64,000 nt of DNA, from positions 1 through 64,000 of the forward strand of contig NC_018390.1 in assembly GCF_000208865.1 (NCBI RefSeq). The letters run 5' to 3'. Shown here piece after piece: positions 1-13,500 of the stretch. The number at the start of each line of letters is the position of its first letter. Within the stretch, counting starts at the first letter, position 1. The translations under genes and the position numbers were made by a program. The notes beneath the pieces were generated by a model. It worked only from the letters and a program-made list of their open reading frames with translations. It was not told where the DNA came from and made no database searches. The stretch is from Neospora caninum Liverpool. Its lineage: Eukaryota; Apicomplexa; Conoidasida; Eucoccidiorida; Sarcocystidae.

Positions 1-1025
1 AACCCTAAACCCTAAACCCTAAACCCTAAACCCTAACCCTAAACCCTAAACCCTAAACCCTAAACCCTAAACCCTAAACCCTAAACCCTAAACCCTAAAC
101 CCTAAACCCTAAACCCTAAACCCTAAACCCTAAACCCTAAAACCCTAAACCCTAAACCCTAAACCCTAAACCCTAAACCCTAAACCCTAAACCCTAAACC
201 CTAAACCCTAAACCCTAAACCCTAAACCCTAAACCCTAAACCCTAAACCCTAAACCCTAAACCCTAAACCCTAAACCCTAAACCCTAAACCCTAAACCCT
301 AAACCCTAAACCCTAAACCCTAAACCCTAAACCCTAAACCCTAAACCCTAAACCCTAAAAACCCTAAACCCTAAAAAACCCTAAACCCTAAAAAACCCTA
401 AACCCTAAAAAACCCTAAACCCTAAAAAACCCTAAACCCTAAAAAACCCTAAACCCTAAAAAACCCTAAACCCTAAAAAACCCTAAACCCTAAAAAACCC
501 TAAACCCTAAAAAGCCCTCAACCCTAAAAAGCCCTCAACCCTAAAAAGCCCTCAACCCTAAAAAGCCCTCAACCCTAAAAAGCCCTCAACCCTAAAAAGC
601 CCTCAACCCTAAAAAGCCCTCAACCCTAAAAAGCCCTTAACCCTAAAAAGCCCTCAACCCTAAAAAGCCCTCAACCCTAAAAAGCCCTCAACCCTAAAAA
701 GCCCTCAACCCTAAAAAGCCCTCAACCCTAAAAAGCCCTCAACCCTAAAAAGCCCTCAACCCTAAAAAGCCCTCAACCCTAAAAAGCCCTCAACCCTAAA
801 AAGCCCTCAACCCTAAAAAGCCCTCAACCCTAAAAAGCCCTCAACCCTAAAAAGCCCTCAACCCTAAAAAGCCCTCAACCCTAAAAAGCCCTCAACCCTA
901 ATAAACCCTCAACCCTAAAAAACCCTCAACCCTAAAAAACCCTCAACCCTAAAAAACCCTCAACCCTAAAAACCCTAAACCCTAGAAAAACCGTAAAATA
1001 AACCCTAAGCCCGAGCCCTAAACTA
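1..1025. repeat. Telomere and proximal telomere-variant array
   Basis: The array starts with canonical CCCTAAA heptamers (1 to about 356), the C-rich strand reading inward as expected at a left chromosome end. It then changes to a 17-bp unit, CCCTAAACCCTAAAAAA, to about 511. A second 17-bp unit, CCCTCAACCCTAAAAAG, runs to about 900, with one CCCTTAA variant copy near 634. Copies with AAAAAA spacers follow to about 990 and decay by about 1025. The canonical part is the telomere; the 17-bp parts are telomere-derived subtelomeric satellite. Confidence 0.97.
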
Positions 1026-1513
1026 AGCCGTGAACCAGAAGCGTGCCGCGAGGTTGTTCCCCACAATACCTCTGGATGTCTCACCTGAATGCTACACGCA
1101 TTTCGAACTCTATTATATCGACAGTCATCAATATATATATATATATATATAGGAGTATATGTGATGCAGCCTTCGAGGCCGAGAGTCGTCGTGCCTCTCC
1201 ACACTTGCACCCAAATGTCCATGCCACTGTTTGTGTGTGTGTGTGCAGCTGTGCACATACACATGCCCAGCTGTCTGTATGTCTAGCTCGCTATGCACGC
1301 TTGCATATATATACATATATATGTATTTGTGTGTTTGTACAGAGCGCGAAAGACAAATAGACGTATCTGCATATATTTGCGTAGACATGTACGTATATAC
1401 ATATATATACATGTTTGAGCATATGTGAACCGCGCGTGGCGAGCCGTTCCCTGTGTGCATGGCGGCTTTCTGTTTTCCGGTTTTTGTGGCGTTGTGCCTG
1501 TCGCGGGTGTTAG

Positions 1514-3247
1514 GAGGAGGTGATTCTTCAGCTGTTGTCCGAGACAGGCGGGACCATATTGGACGACGAGAAAGTCGTGCAAGTGTTGCATCAGTCCCGG
1601 CCGACAGCTGAGAATGTGGCGCGGCGGCTGCGCGACGCAGAGAGCATTCTGGAGGAAGTGGAGCTCGCTCGGCGGTTCTCTTCGCCAGTAGCCTCGAGGG
1701 GGGCGTTGTTCTACTTTGTGGTTGCGGGTGTGAGCGAAACAGAGTCCATGTATCAGTACTCTCTGGATTACTTCACGCGCATCTTCCGCGAAAGCCTCAA
1801 GCGCATCTCCGCAGACGATGCCTCTCTGCAAAACCGCCTGCAGGCTCTCGTGGATGGCGCCACCGAAATGCTCTTTGCCAGTGTCGCCTGAGGTCTGTTT
1901 CACCAACACAAATTGCTGCTCGCCTTCCTTCTCGCTGTGGAAGTCGTCCGGCAAGAGCGCCGGGAGTTCCACCACGAGGTAAGCCGCCACGCGCGAAGAG
2001 AAAGATTTCCACCTCGAGCGAAACGGGAATCGGAAGGGAGGGTGCAGGGCATGCACGTGGAAAGATGTCATTCACGTGTGGAGTTTACGCGGGGAATCAA
2101 AGGCTTAGATGGGCATGTACAGGTGACCGCTTTTCATGCTTCTGCGGTCGCTTTCAGGGACCACGTGTGCCTGACCCGAAAAGTAATGCATCTCCGTGAA
2201 GAGTCCTAGCCGTCTGTGCACTCGGAAAGTACCTTCACGCCGCCACGTGTGTGGTTGAAGACAACAGAGAGGGACGGAGGGAACGGACGCACGCCGACAC
2301 ACGCATGAGGAGCTGCTCGCGCCTCGAAGAGGAATAAGAGTTCTCCTGTATGTTGAGTTCTCTTGGTGTGCCGTTCTCGTTTTCTCGTCTGCAAGGTTTG
2401 GCTTCTGCTGCAGGTTTGGCATGTCTTTTTGCGGGCGTTTCGAACGTCGGAGGAGACAGGCCTCCACCCAACCCTTTGCCTTCTGTGTTTTCGGACCAGG
2501 AATGGAAAAACGTGTATTTTCTGGCGACGAACTTGAAATTTTTCTCGGGGTTGTGTGCTCACACCGAGAACCACAAAGAGGCCTGGTTGCTCTGGGTCGA
2601 CGGCGACATGAGTCTCCACGAGACGCCCTTTTCTTTCCCAGGACTGTCGGACGAGGGAAAGTATCTTCCGCAACTTCTCCTCGTGAAAGCCACTCGCAGC
2701 CGACAGGCAGAAGAACGCGTCGCAGAAAGCGCCCAACGTGGTTGCAGTGGAGGCGAGACTTGGAGAGCAAACCACTCGATCGAAAAGAGCTGATACCAGC
2801 GTGATTGTTTTCCGCGTGACATGCCTGACCACACCTCGTTTTAAAGTCTTTTCTGAGGCATCTAGAAGGACCCACATGCGTCTTTCTCTTCGCATCTTTC
2901 CCTACTCTCTCTGCGTCTCAGGTCATCTCCGCCGTTCAGCAGTTGGTCGTCCACGCGCTATGTCAATCGTTCATGAACTTTGGTCCCCCTCCCTTCGAAG
3001 TCATCTTTGCGGCGACCTCCCACAGCGTGCCTCTCCTCATCATGCTCTCTCCTGGAGTCAACCCCTCCTCGCTCTTTAAATTCGCGCGAGAAAAAGGCAT
3101 CCAAGAAAATGAGCTATACAGCTTCTATCTCGGGCGCGGACAGGGCCGAAAAGCGTCTCACATTCTTGAGACGGCGATGCGGTAACCCACCCACACAAGA
3201 ACACTCACGCGAACTGTGTCTCTGTATCATAAGGGTGATTGACCCCC

Positions 3248-3280
<33 letters not shown>

Positions 3281-3818
3281 GATATAGGTGTGGATACACG
3301 CTCCGATATATATAAACAGATAGATATCAAAGTACAGATACCCATAAACTTCATCAGAAGTAGGTAGTATTAGATGGATCGAGATATCGATAGAGCTATA
3401 GATATACATGTAGATGTATGTCTCCGTCATTTGTGCGGCCTGCTTTGGCTATCCTCGTATTCAGAGATTCAAGCTGGGTGCTGCTACAGAACTGCCATCT
3501 GGCAAAAACTTGGATGCCAGTGCTGGAGCGGTTCGTCTTTTCTCTGTCTGAGGTGGGGTCTTCATCGGCCTCGTCTCCCTCTCCCCGTTCGTTGTCCTCA
3601 GCAACTTCGCAAAACAGAGAGCGAGACACAGTGCCGCCCAGATTTCGCTTGTTCATGACGTCAAGGCCGGCATCCTGTTTCCCAGTTTCTGTTCTACAAA
3701 ACAGCTTAAAAGTCACTGTAGAACCCCCCAGTGGCATTCGGTAGGAAAACACCAAGTTTAAAGCTTTTCTCTTCCTGCTTATTCATGTACACGTACTTCT
3801 ACAGACGTATGTATGTGT

Positions 3819-3861
<43 letters not shown>

Positions 3862-6800
3862 TGTGCTCACGTAAACATATATGAATTTAAATCTATGAGT
3901 ACGTATACATATGAAGACGCATCCAGATGTGTACGCATATATATATATATATATATGAATTGGTATAGCTTTCAGCAGTTCCACTGTGTGCACACTGTTG
4001 ACTGGGAGTGATGTCTGTGTTCTTTTGTAAAACCGGTTCTCGGCGTCTTAGCGTAGCCTGGTCTTGTGATCAAACCGAGATCAGGTGACCAGATATCGCT
4101 GTGGATATTTGTCGCACATCAGCGTGTTAGGCATTCCTGCCTTGTCTGTTGTGCGCTCCTGGATTTAGAGCGACCTTGAAGCAGTCCATCATGAACTGCA
4201 CCCAGGAGGACCCGGACCTCTTTGGTCGCGCCCCCGAGCGCGGCGGCAAGGCAGACGCTTGAGCTCGCATCCGCTTTGCTCTCCAGTTTTTTCATGCAGT
4301 CGTCCAGGTGGGGCTTCGAACAGAAAACATGCCCCCTGTTACCAACCTTAGGCAGGGGAGCAGGGAGCGCGCAGCTTGCGCTGGATGCAGCTCTTGGCGA
4401 GGCCCCCAGTTAGGCGTTTTTTCTTCTCGGCCTTCAGGGGGACCCGCAACTCGTCCATGGAAAGATGGTGGCTTCTGTTTTGGGTTGTCGTGTTTGACGT
4501 CGAGACGCGTCGGAAGTTCCGCTAATTTTCCTTCTTCGGGGGGACGGCCCGAAAGGTGTTCCCTAGGCTTGCACTGTTTCACCACGAGTCCAGATCGAGC
4601 GTTGTTGGCGGCGGCTGCGGTGTCAAGACACCTGCGTGCAACGCCCGGCTCTCAACTCTTATTTCCGTTCCCCGTGATTCTTCTTGGCTGTTAGGGCCGA
4701 CGAACCGTTGGATCCCTCGGGTGGAATGTTGGTCACTACTTCACGGAGAGCGACTTGGATGCCTCACTCGCGTTGTTCAAGAGCCTGTTTGAGCGCCAAG
4801 AGAAAGTCGAGGACTTTGACTTCCTTCGGCTCCAGTACTTCGTTGGCAATATCAAGTATGGCGGTTGCGCCACATGTGAATGGGACAGGTGTCTAGCGAA
4901 CCTCCTGTCCCTCTACGTGTCTCCGTAAGTCGTTCTTGAAGAGGACGCGCTCTCGCACCTTGGTGAGAACTGGACACCCTCAAGGAACCTTTTGAGTTTT
5001 TGAGGTACTGGATTTCTTTATTCTTTCGTCAAACATACCTACTACTCCTGGTTCGGCTTAAAATGCTTTAGACATCTCTAATGATTCACCACCACATATA
5101 TTCGGAGAGATGAAATTGCGAGAGCAGCCAGACTGCAAACAGGTCGGTTCTCGTTACTGTCGCTGGCCTCTCAGAATTGTCGCGAGCATCTGCCGATGAA
5201 CACGATCGGTTCTAGACGGGCTTGGATACCGGAGACGAAACCTGGGACGCAGGGTTCGTTTTCCAGGAAACAAACAACTTGTTACCTCTGTCAGACGAGG
5301 GCAAACGTGAAGGCAGCACCAAGGGCCCTCATAAACTTCTTCAGTCTCTCGGCGGCCTCGCCTGCGCTGCATAGCGCGAAGACCGAGTGTCTCACCGCCT
5401 TTTCTGGGGCGGTGTTGATACACCCCGGAGCTCGATCCGCCGCGAAAGGAAACGGCCAGAGTGCCTGATGCTGGGTTCTTGTCTTGCTCCTTAGGCCTGC
5501 AGCAAAATCTGTACGCAGGCTCGCTGGAAGCTCTCATCTAGTATGTGGAGACGCTTCCACTCGAAGACAAACCAGAAGTATTCGGTCTGCATCCGAATGC
5601 GACACTGAGTGTCTATCAAGATAGAGGCACCTCCCTCATTCAGACTGTCCTCCCAATCGCTTCCAGGTGCGCCCCTGAGACACGGCCTTCCTGCTGGCCC
5701 ACGAAGTGGGTCGGGTCCGTTCAGAAATCACGTTGAACACCAAAGCTTCAATTGACCGAAACGAAAACTGACCTGACTCTGTTCTGGGCTAAAACAGCGA
5801 CTGAGGTACGAACGGTGCCAGCAAGGCGGTAACGCACGAAAGGCTTTTTTCTAACAGGCGGCACTGCGGCACACCTCCATATAAGATGGCGTGGAGACAT
5901 GTAATGATGTAGAGTATCTATTTGCATTGGAACACGGATGCACATATATATATATATATATATATGGATTCTATGCAGATATCTCTACACGTTGGTACTC
6001 GTGAGGTCTTGGCTGCTCGCAAAATTCACGTAGGGCGTAGTCTCGCATCCCGCTTCTTACTAGCGGCTTTCGGTTTGGTGGAACTTTCACCCACAGAAAA
6101 AAGCTCCTTAGCAATCAACCGGTTCGGCATCCCGCGGTACCACCTGTGGAGTGTTCCTGTGTCGATTCTCGCAGCGGAAGATGGGCCTTCTCTCCGCTTT
6201 TGGTCTTCCCTCTTTCTCCTCGCGGTGTTTCCGTCATCTCGCCATCGAGGGAACGGCTCTGTAGTGCCACTTTAGACTGGCCTGTGTCTCATCTAGCTGC
6301 CCCGCTCCTCGCCAGCTCTCTCTCTCCCCTGTATGGCTCCGTTCTTGTTTTATTAAGGTGAAGGGACAGCGCGATCGACTCTTCGGGGGGTGCTCGAGAG
6401 GACCAAGCTCTGGAATTTACCCAGCTTATGAAATGGAAACTCCCCTGTGCCCTCAACTTTCGGCCTCCTTCGGAAGAGTCCTTCGCCGCGAATCAAAGGG
6501 GCGCTCGATCCTTTCCGTCGCGCGCGTCGCCCGCGAGAGGCCCCAGACATGATGAAGGCAGCCGTCTGTCGAGGACGGGCGAAGAAGATCAGGAGACCAC
6601 GCAGACCTTCGAAACCTGAGTCGGTGGGTAAGCGCGGGCCACAAACAGACCGCCGCCGCATCCGTCTTCACGAAATTCTCAGACAGCAGCCGGTACACCG
6701 GCGTGTCTGGAAATGCTTCGAAAGACGCGCAACAGCCTTCTCCACGCTGGATGACGTAGGCGTGGAGGTAGCTATACATTTATATATCGAAATATGTAAA

Positions 6801-9370
6801 AGTAGATATAGATAGATAGCAATAGAGATCTAGTACGCTTACCCCAGACAGCCATAGATATGCATTTGTAACCACAAACAGAGGAAGCTCTGTGAAATGG
6901 GTCCAGACTGTGTTTCTGGATAAAAGGGGTAACTGATGAGGTTATCAAAAGAGGATCTCCGGTTTGTTCGACGGACTTCATGCATTTGCGTTTCACTCGA
7001 TCATGTCTTTTGTTCGTTCATGTTATCCTTCCATCCTTTTTCCAGCGAAATTTTTGTTTCAGCAAACACAGCGATTTGACGCTCTCATCTACCTCATGGG
7101 AGAGACCCTCCAGCAGCTGGAGCTTGCGGTTAAGGGCCTTACGTTTTTCACAGTAGAACTGGATGAAATGCACACATCCTTCTTGAACAATCAGGTTAGT
7201 TCTAGAACGTTTTTCCCGTTGATTTTTCCTCTCCAGATGTAACCTAACCACGAACAGGCACAGGTATTCATTTCCCATCTGTGACGTTTCGTCCAAAGTC
7301 GCGGCTCGAACAGCTCTCTGTTCGCATGCCATGGCTAAAGACTCGACACAGCTGCGTTTAGAGTTTTTATCTCCGTTAATTTTGCATGGTAGCAAATCTC
7401 TTCTTCGTCAAGGATGCCACTTGCGCCGATATGGGAAAAAGAATGGCAAAACGAATGAACCTTCGCTGTTTCGCCGTTGGGAATAAGAGGTGGACGACGC
7501 CACATCGATGGTGACGCGTGGTTCTTATTCCCCATTTCTGCATGCGTTCCCCTGCATCTTCCCCGTTTCGCGTTCGTGCGTGGCTGTGCGTACTTACACG
7601 CGTGCGCGCAGATCTGCATGCATGTGCTGTAACTTCGATTAACCCAGAGGGGAGCCCGGGATCGTCGCCGCCGGGTTCATCCCACTGTCGCGACACCTAG
7701 GTGTATGGCAATTTGGTGGTATCTGCGTCAGCCGCTCCTGCACAGCTATCTAGTTCATTTGAAAAGACAACATGCGTTGCGAGCACGAACACGTCGTCTC
7801 CACATGCGCGTCCGCAGGCCCGACGATGTACCCATGTCTCTCCCGCCGTCGCTCCTTGTCTCTCGTCTGTGCAGGTCCCTCCACAGTGGAGAGCTCAGGC
7901 TTATCCGTCACTTAAGCCACTGGGGAGTTAGTACGAGGACTTCTTGCAGCGGGTTGCCGTACCGCGTTGATGGACAGAAGGAGCGAAGCCTCCTATGGCG
8001 TGTTGGATCTCCGGTTTCTTCTTTCCCCAGCGCTTCCTCACCGCAGTTCTGCAAAACTACGCCAGAAAGATGTTGGCCCCAACGACCCTCTTGGATTCAC
8101 ATTTCGTGTGATGGGGACATGCAAACCTGAGTCGAAACCGACATTATCTTCGTCTGTTGCCTTCAAAACGTCCCAAAAAGCGCCTTCCTAAAGTTGACAG
8201 TAGAGTGACACTGCGCACTGAACGTGTTTTTCAGCTGGAGTAACCCTTATAGATCCCCCCGCTCTTTTCTATTGGTGAGACATGGCATGCTTCTCCGCGC
8301 AGTTTAGGCGACGACAGCGAGTCGCTTTCGGTTGCTAGCTGTATGGAAAACCCATGACGACCACAAAGGCCAGATGGTCTGAAAGATGACTTCGATGGCC
8401 CTGCACATTGCAGGTTGTGCACCCTCCTGTCGATCCCTGGCACACTCATGGGTTCCCAGGACGTCGTCGACGACTGGTGTTCCCATTTTTGCGCGTATTT
8501 TTGAATGTCAGCCCGCTTGATGGAAGCCCAGCCTTGCCCAGGTTTGGGTCCACGTGGTGTCTCTCCTAACGCAGAAAGCTACTCGAAGACGAGATGCTTG
8601 AGGACAGGTGCTGCGTTTATGGTCTGTACATTGACGGAGCGCGGTGGAATTACAAGAGGGAAGTCATCGACGACCAGCTGCCGGGCGCCATGCATGACGT
8701 TTTCCCGGTAATTCAGATTCAGCCAGGTATCCACCCAGCGCTCAAGATACGGATTATAGCTGCCCCGTATAAAAAAGACGATGCCCCGCGCGGGTGTCCT
8801 GCCGTCGACAGGTAGTTACGAGCTACTCTCGGACTTTCAGTGTTTGTCGGCAATTTAACAACGGATGATCTACTTCATGTGCTTGAATTGATCTTCATTT
8901 ACTACGCTTAAAGAAAGGAACAAAGAGCAGAGTGTAACGAGACCCTGCACCGGTTCACCGTTGAGGACCACTGGTTGCCACGAAATGCAGAACCGCTGCA
9001 GAATCACGCTAATTCTACACGCAGATCGGCAGACTTCTTCACGCTTGATGTTTAGTGCTCGCAGCTACGAAACCATGCGCCAGTCGTCGGTCACCTTCCG
9101 TATTGACAACCTCAATGTCTGAAGCTGCTGCTCACTCTCTCGCAGAAATATCGCTAGTCTATTTGGGTAGAATGTCGCTAGCCACCAACGTCGTCAGTTT
9201 TTTTTACTCCGTTGAATGTGTGGCCCACACGGTCCTCGAGTATTGTGCTGTTCTGGTGCCGGCGCTGTTTCCTGTAGGGCACTCGACAAACTTCATCGCT
9301 ACCAGCGGCTTGCCGACAGACTAACACCCCAGCAAGTGGATCCTCCACAGCACGGGTCTGTTTCGTACAA
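1514..9370 (+). pseudogene. Decayed 3' part of a dynein heavy chain gene
   Basis: Exon-like blocks on the + strand follow, in order, the dynein heavy chain from late AAA5 through AAA6 to the C-terminus. They lie at 1514-1978 (ILQLLSETGGTILDDE, MYQYSLDYF), 2414-2718, about 2923-3181, about 3450-3739 (WVLLQNCHLAKTWMP), about 4150-4303 (FFHAVVQ), 4695-4924 (GWN, ESDL, then KYGG), 5542-5666 (PLEDKPEVFGLHPNA), about 7060-7196, about 7876-8125 (YPSLKPLGS, SGFFFPQRFL), about 8590-8816 (YGLYIDGARW) and about 9270-9365 (GHSTNF). Many keep GT-AG borders. In-frame stops interrupt the homology at 1889, 4260, 7929, 7968 and 9322, and the frame shifts near 8070-8100. The upstream three quarters of a normal heavy chain is missing because the telomere begins there. 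The fit looks best to axonemal chains, but that is a judgement. A working gene is very unlikely. Confidence 0.88.
3823..3858. repeat. (AT)n microsatellite
   Basis: A pure AT dinucleotide run of about 36 bases between dynein-relic exons. Shorter AT runs of the same kind lie near 1131-1151, 3248-3275, 3938-3956 and 5945-5964, all in intron-like or non-coding sequence of the relic. Confidence 0.9.
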
Positions 9371-9972
9371 GACTGAAGAACATCGATGCCACCATTACCT
9401 CAACCATTGACGTCTTCTGCAATGGTTCGTTAGGATATATGCCACCACCCTGCTCTGAACAACGAAACCACATCTCTTCACCGCATTCCTCTCTCCCGCT
9501 CGTCACAGTATCATTTTAATTCGCCGTCAGTTTCAACGCGGACAACGGCAGCTGCACCGTAAACCGCTGTTTCCCTTGGCTAGCAACTGTCACCAACTAA
9601 TCACGTGCCTAGCATCCTGTTTGGCCATTCCGTAAGCATAAAGGAAGGGGTAAAACATGAGGTTTCCTACCATCCGTACTTCTCACAAACGACTGACTGG
9701 ATGTTGCACGCGCTGTAACACACCCGAACTGAGCAGCGTCCAAATAGAACCGAGACAGCATACCATCCATAAGCTCCGTAGACGTCGGCAGCGAAACTAT
9801 CTTCGGTACAGACTACAGCTCCTGGTAGTTAGTGGCACAAAATAGCTTCCTTGTTCGAAAGCTTTAGCTTCCGGGGCTTCTCACAGCCAAACCCAGAAGC
9901 TGTGGCGCCCCTCACGAACACTAGATTCAGCAAACTTACGTTTACGCCTTCTCAGAGCCGCGCCGACCGCTA

Positions 9973-10338
9973 GGCGTATCTCCGCAGAGATTTCATGATG
10001 TCTTGCTGTTGTTCGTTCAACGGCGCGGCCATAACAAGCGCAACAAAATACTCTGGTAACACTTTGTTCGCTTCCACACCAGGTAAACGTACCAGGTGGA
10101 GTTCGACACATGTAGCATATTCCATCTTGTACTCACGGTCTTGCACGGTACAAGAACACTGCTCACTGTAAAATGGCGTTTTACCAAACATGACCGGCGT
10201 CCAAAACGTTCGAGATGTACCAATCCACTGCGGACAGATGACTTGTCCGCCTTTACGCCTCATTAATATGCGCAAGCAAAATAGTTGAACGAACGAGACA
10301 AGTCTGCAAAGGTCACAAGGCACGGGTGCCCTGCCCAT
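9973..10338 (-). CDS. Possible short hypothetical ORF downstream of the PAN gene
   Basis: An open frame of about 120 codons on the same strand as the PAN gene that ends at 10541, lying beyond its stop. The product has a basic N-terminal stretch, several cysteines and no family I recognise. No start context or splice partner was found, so it could be chance or an exon of an unresolved gene. Confidence 0.2.
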
Positions 10339-10540
10339 TTTTGATGAATTGTCTTCGACAGTTTGGGGCTGCCGTCAGAGTTGGCACGACAGCTGACGCA
10401 GTCTTAGTACATCGGTAGTCTCACTCCCAACCAAGCCCGTTGGTCGGCTGAGGACAGGAGGCACCCCTTTTTTGTCGCAATGATGTTGCGCCAGCACCCG
10501 CGCGAGCCTCTGTCACTACATTTCCTTCTGTAGGAGCATT

Positions 10541-13500
10541 TTAAGCAGTCATGCTTCTCTTCAAGTCACGGGTCACGAAAGCACGCAGACCCTCAAAGGA
10601 AGCGTCATCACTCTTCTTCAAAATGTTAACTGTGTCCAGACCGCACTCAGCAAATGGCACTTTCACGGTAACGTTGCCGTAGTCGCCGCTGTCCAGCTGG
10701 TAATCGTACACAACAGCCAAATTCTGTCCGTCATGGTAGAAGAGAGACACGAAGCCGCCAGTCGGAGACGGCGCACCGGCCATTTTGCCACTGTGAGATG
10801 TCGATCCACTGGCGACGGTGACGGTCTTTTCCATGCGATCGAACGAGACCGTGAAGCACTCGCTGATTTGGACTTGGGTGCGGCTCGGTGCCGCTCTGGC
10901 CGAAACCTTGATGATGGCCTGATCGATGAAGTCGACTTTCGGTGCGGTGGGTACAGGCTCGTCAAATGTGGTAATGTCGTTCTCGGAGCTGCCTGCAGAA
11001 TCGTTGTCTCCCCCTTCGGTGTCCTCAACACTGCCGAGACCCTCCTCGGTGTTCTCGCCGTTGTCGAGATCCTCTTCCTCAGAGTTGCCGCCATTCTCGA
11101 CCTCACCTGCACCAGGGTTTTCTCCCGCACCCGGCTGAAGGGCACCTCCCCCACTGCCACCAGCCGTTCCTGACTCGGTCTCGGCTTCCTCAGTACCTCC
11201 GCGACAGAACTCTTTTGGACCTACTACATCGCCGGAATACTTTCGTTCTGTACCAGCAGCTTCTGCGCCTTTCAAGTAGCAGAAGCTGGTCTCCACGTTG
11301 AAGGTAAAATAGTGGCAGCCGATCGTATCTAGACACCAGCTTTGGCAATCGTACGCACTGTACATCTGCCCCGGCTTGGCCATATCTGGAGCGGTGTGGC
11401 CCATTCCTACTTTGTAGCAGCTTGAATTGCATGTTTTCGGTCCAGTAATAACGTTTTCTGCCTGCACAACGTCCGAACCATTCTTGATCTTGAGTTCGCA
11501 ATCGTGCGAGTCCGTATGATAGTTGAAATGTGTGCACGCGTTCTCCCTCGAGCACAACTTCTGGCAGGCAATTGCGTCCTTAACCCCTGTCTCGGTCCTG
11601 TATGTCCGCGCAATCGATTTCCAGTTGATAGGATGGAAGCATTTGAGCTGTTTCTCAGCTTCAGGGGCTGCCGCACCTCCCTCACTGCCACCAGCCGTTC
11701 CTGACTCGGTCTCGGCTTCCTCAGTACCACCGCGACAGAACTCTTTTGGACCTACTACATCGCTGGGAGAGCTTCGCTCTGTACCAGCAGCTTCTGCGCC
11801 TTTCAAGTAGCAGGTGCTGGTCTCCACGTTGAAGGTAAAATAGTGGCAGCCGATCGTATCTAGACACCAGCTTTGGCAATCGTACGCACTGTACATCTTC
11901 CCCGGCGTGGCCATATCTCGAGCGCTGTGGCCCACTCCTACTTTGTAGCAGCTTGAATTGCATGTTTTCGGTCCAGTAATAACGTTTTCTGCCTGCACAA
12001 CGTCCGAACCATTCTTGATCTTGAGTTCGCAATCGTGCGAGTCCGTATGATAGTTGAAATGTGTGCACGCGTTCTCCCTCGAGCACAACTTCTGGCAGGC
12101 AATTGCGTCCTTAACCCCTGTCTCGGTCCTGTATGTCCGCGCAATCGATTTCCAGTTGATAGGATGGAAGCATTTGAGCTGTTTCTCAGCTTCAGGGGCT
12201 GCCGCACCTCCCCCACTGCCACCAGCCGTTCCTGACTCGGTCTCGGCTTCCTCAGTACCTCCGCGACAGAACTCTTTTGGACCTGCTACATCGCCGGAAT
12301 ACTTTCGTTCTGTACCAGCAGCTTCTGCGCCTTTCAAGTAGCAGGTGCTGGTCTCCACGTTGAAGGTAAAATAGTGGCAGCCGATCGTATCTAGACACCA
12401 GCTTTGGCAATCGTACGCACTGTACATCTTCCCCGGCTTGGCCATTTCTGGAGCGGTGTGGCCCATTCCTACTTTGTAGCAGCTTGAATTGCATGTTTTC
12501 GGTCCAGTAATAACGTTTTCTGCCTGCACAACGTCCGAACCATTCTTGATCTTGAGTTCGCAATCGTGCGAGTCCGTATGATAGTTGAAATGTGTGCACG
12601 CGTTCTCCCTCGAGCACAACTTCTGGCAGGCAATTGCGTCCTTAACCCCTGTCTCGGTCCTGTATGTCCGCGCAATCGATTTCCAGTTGATAGGATGGAA
12701 GCATTTGAGCTGTTTCTCAGCTTCAGGGGCTGCCGCACCTCCCCCACTGCCACCAGCCGTTCCTGACTCGGTCTCGGCTTCCTCAGTACCTCCGCGACAG
12801 AACTCTTTTGGACCTACTACATCGCTGGGAGAGCTTCGCTCTGTACCAGCAGCTTCTGCGCCTTTCAAGTAGCAGGTGCTGGTCTCCACGTTGAAGGTAA
12901 AATAGTGGCAGCCGATCGTATCTAGACACCAGCTTTGGCAATCGTACGCACTGTACATCTTCCCCGGCGTGGCCATATCTCGAGCGCTGTGGCCCACTCC
13001 TACTTTGTAGCAGCTTGAATTGCATGTTTTCGGTCCAGTAATAACGTTTTCTGCCTGCACAACGTCCGAACCATTCTTGATCTTGAGTTCGCAATCGTGC
13101 GAGTCCGTATGATAGTTGAAATGTGTGCACGCGTTCTCCCTCGAGCACAACTTCTGGCAGGCAATTGCGTCCTTAACCCCTGTCTCGGTCCTGTATGTCC
13201 GCGCAATCGATTTCCAGTTGATAGGATGGAAGCATTTGAGCTGTTTCTCAGCTTCAGGGGCTGCCGCACCTCCCCCACTGCCACCAGCCGTTCCTGACTC
13301 GGTCTCGGCTTCCTCAGTACCTCCGCGACAGAACTCTTTTGGACCTGCTACATCGCCGGAATACTTTCGTTCTGTACCAGCAGCTTCTGCGCCTTTCAAG
13401 TAGCAGAAGCTGGTCTCCACGTTGAAGGTAAAATAGTGGCAGCCGATCGTATCTAGACACCAGCTTTGGCAATCGTACGCACTGTACATCTTCCCCGGCT

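Noticed and set aside
1..990. CRISPR-like array
   Set aside because: The regular units are telomere heptamers and their 17-bp derivatives without unique spacers.
1043..1460. Short frames over AT and GT dinucleotide runs after the telomere
   Set aside because: Low-complexity Ile/Tyr and Cys/Val strings with no splice or start context.
1889..1891. TGA in the dynein block as a recoded codon (readthrough or selenocysteine)
   Set aside because: Other stop types (TAG, TAA) and a frameshift interrupt the same gene, so decay is the simpler explanation.
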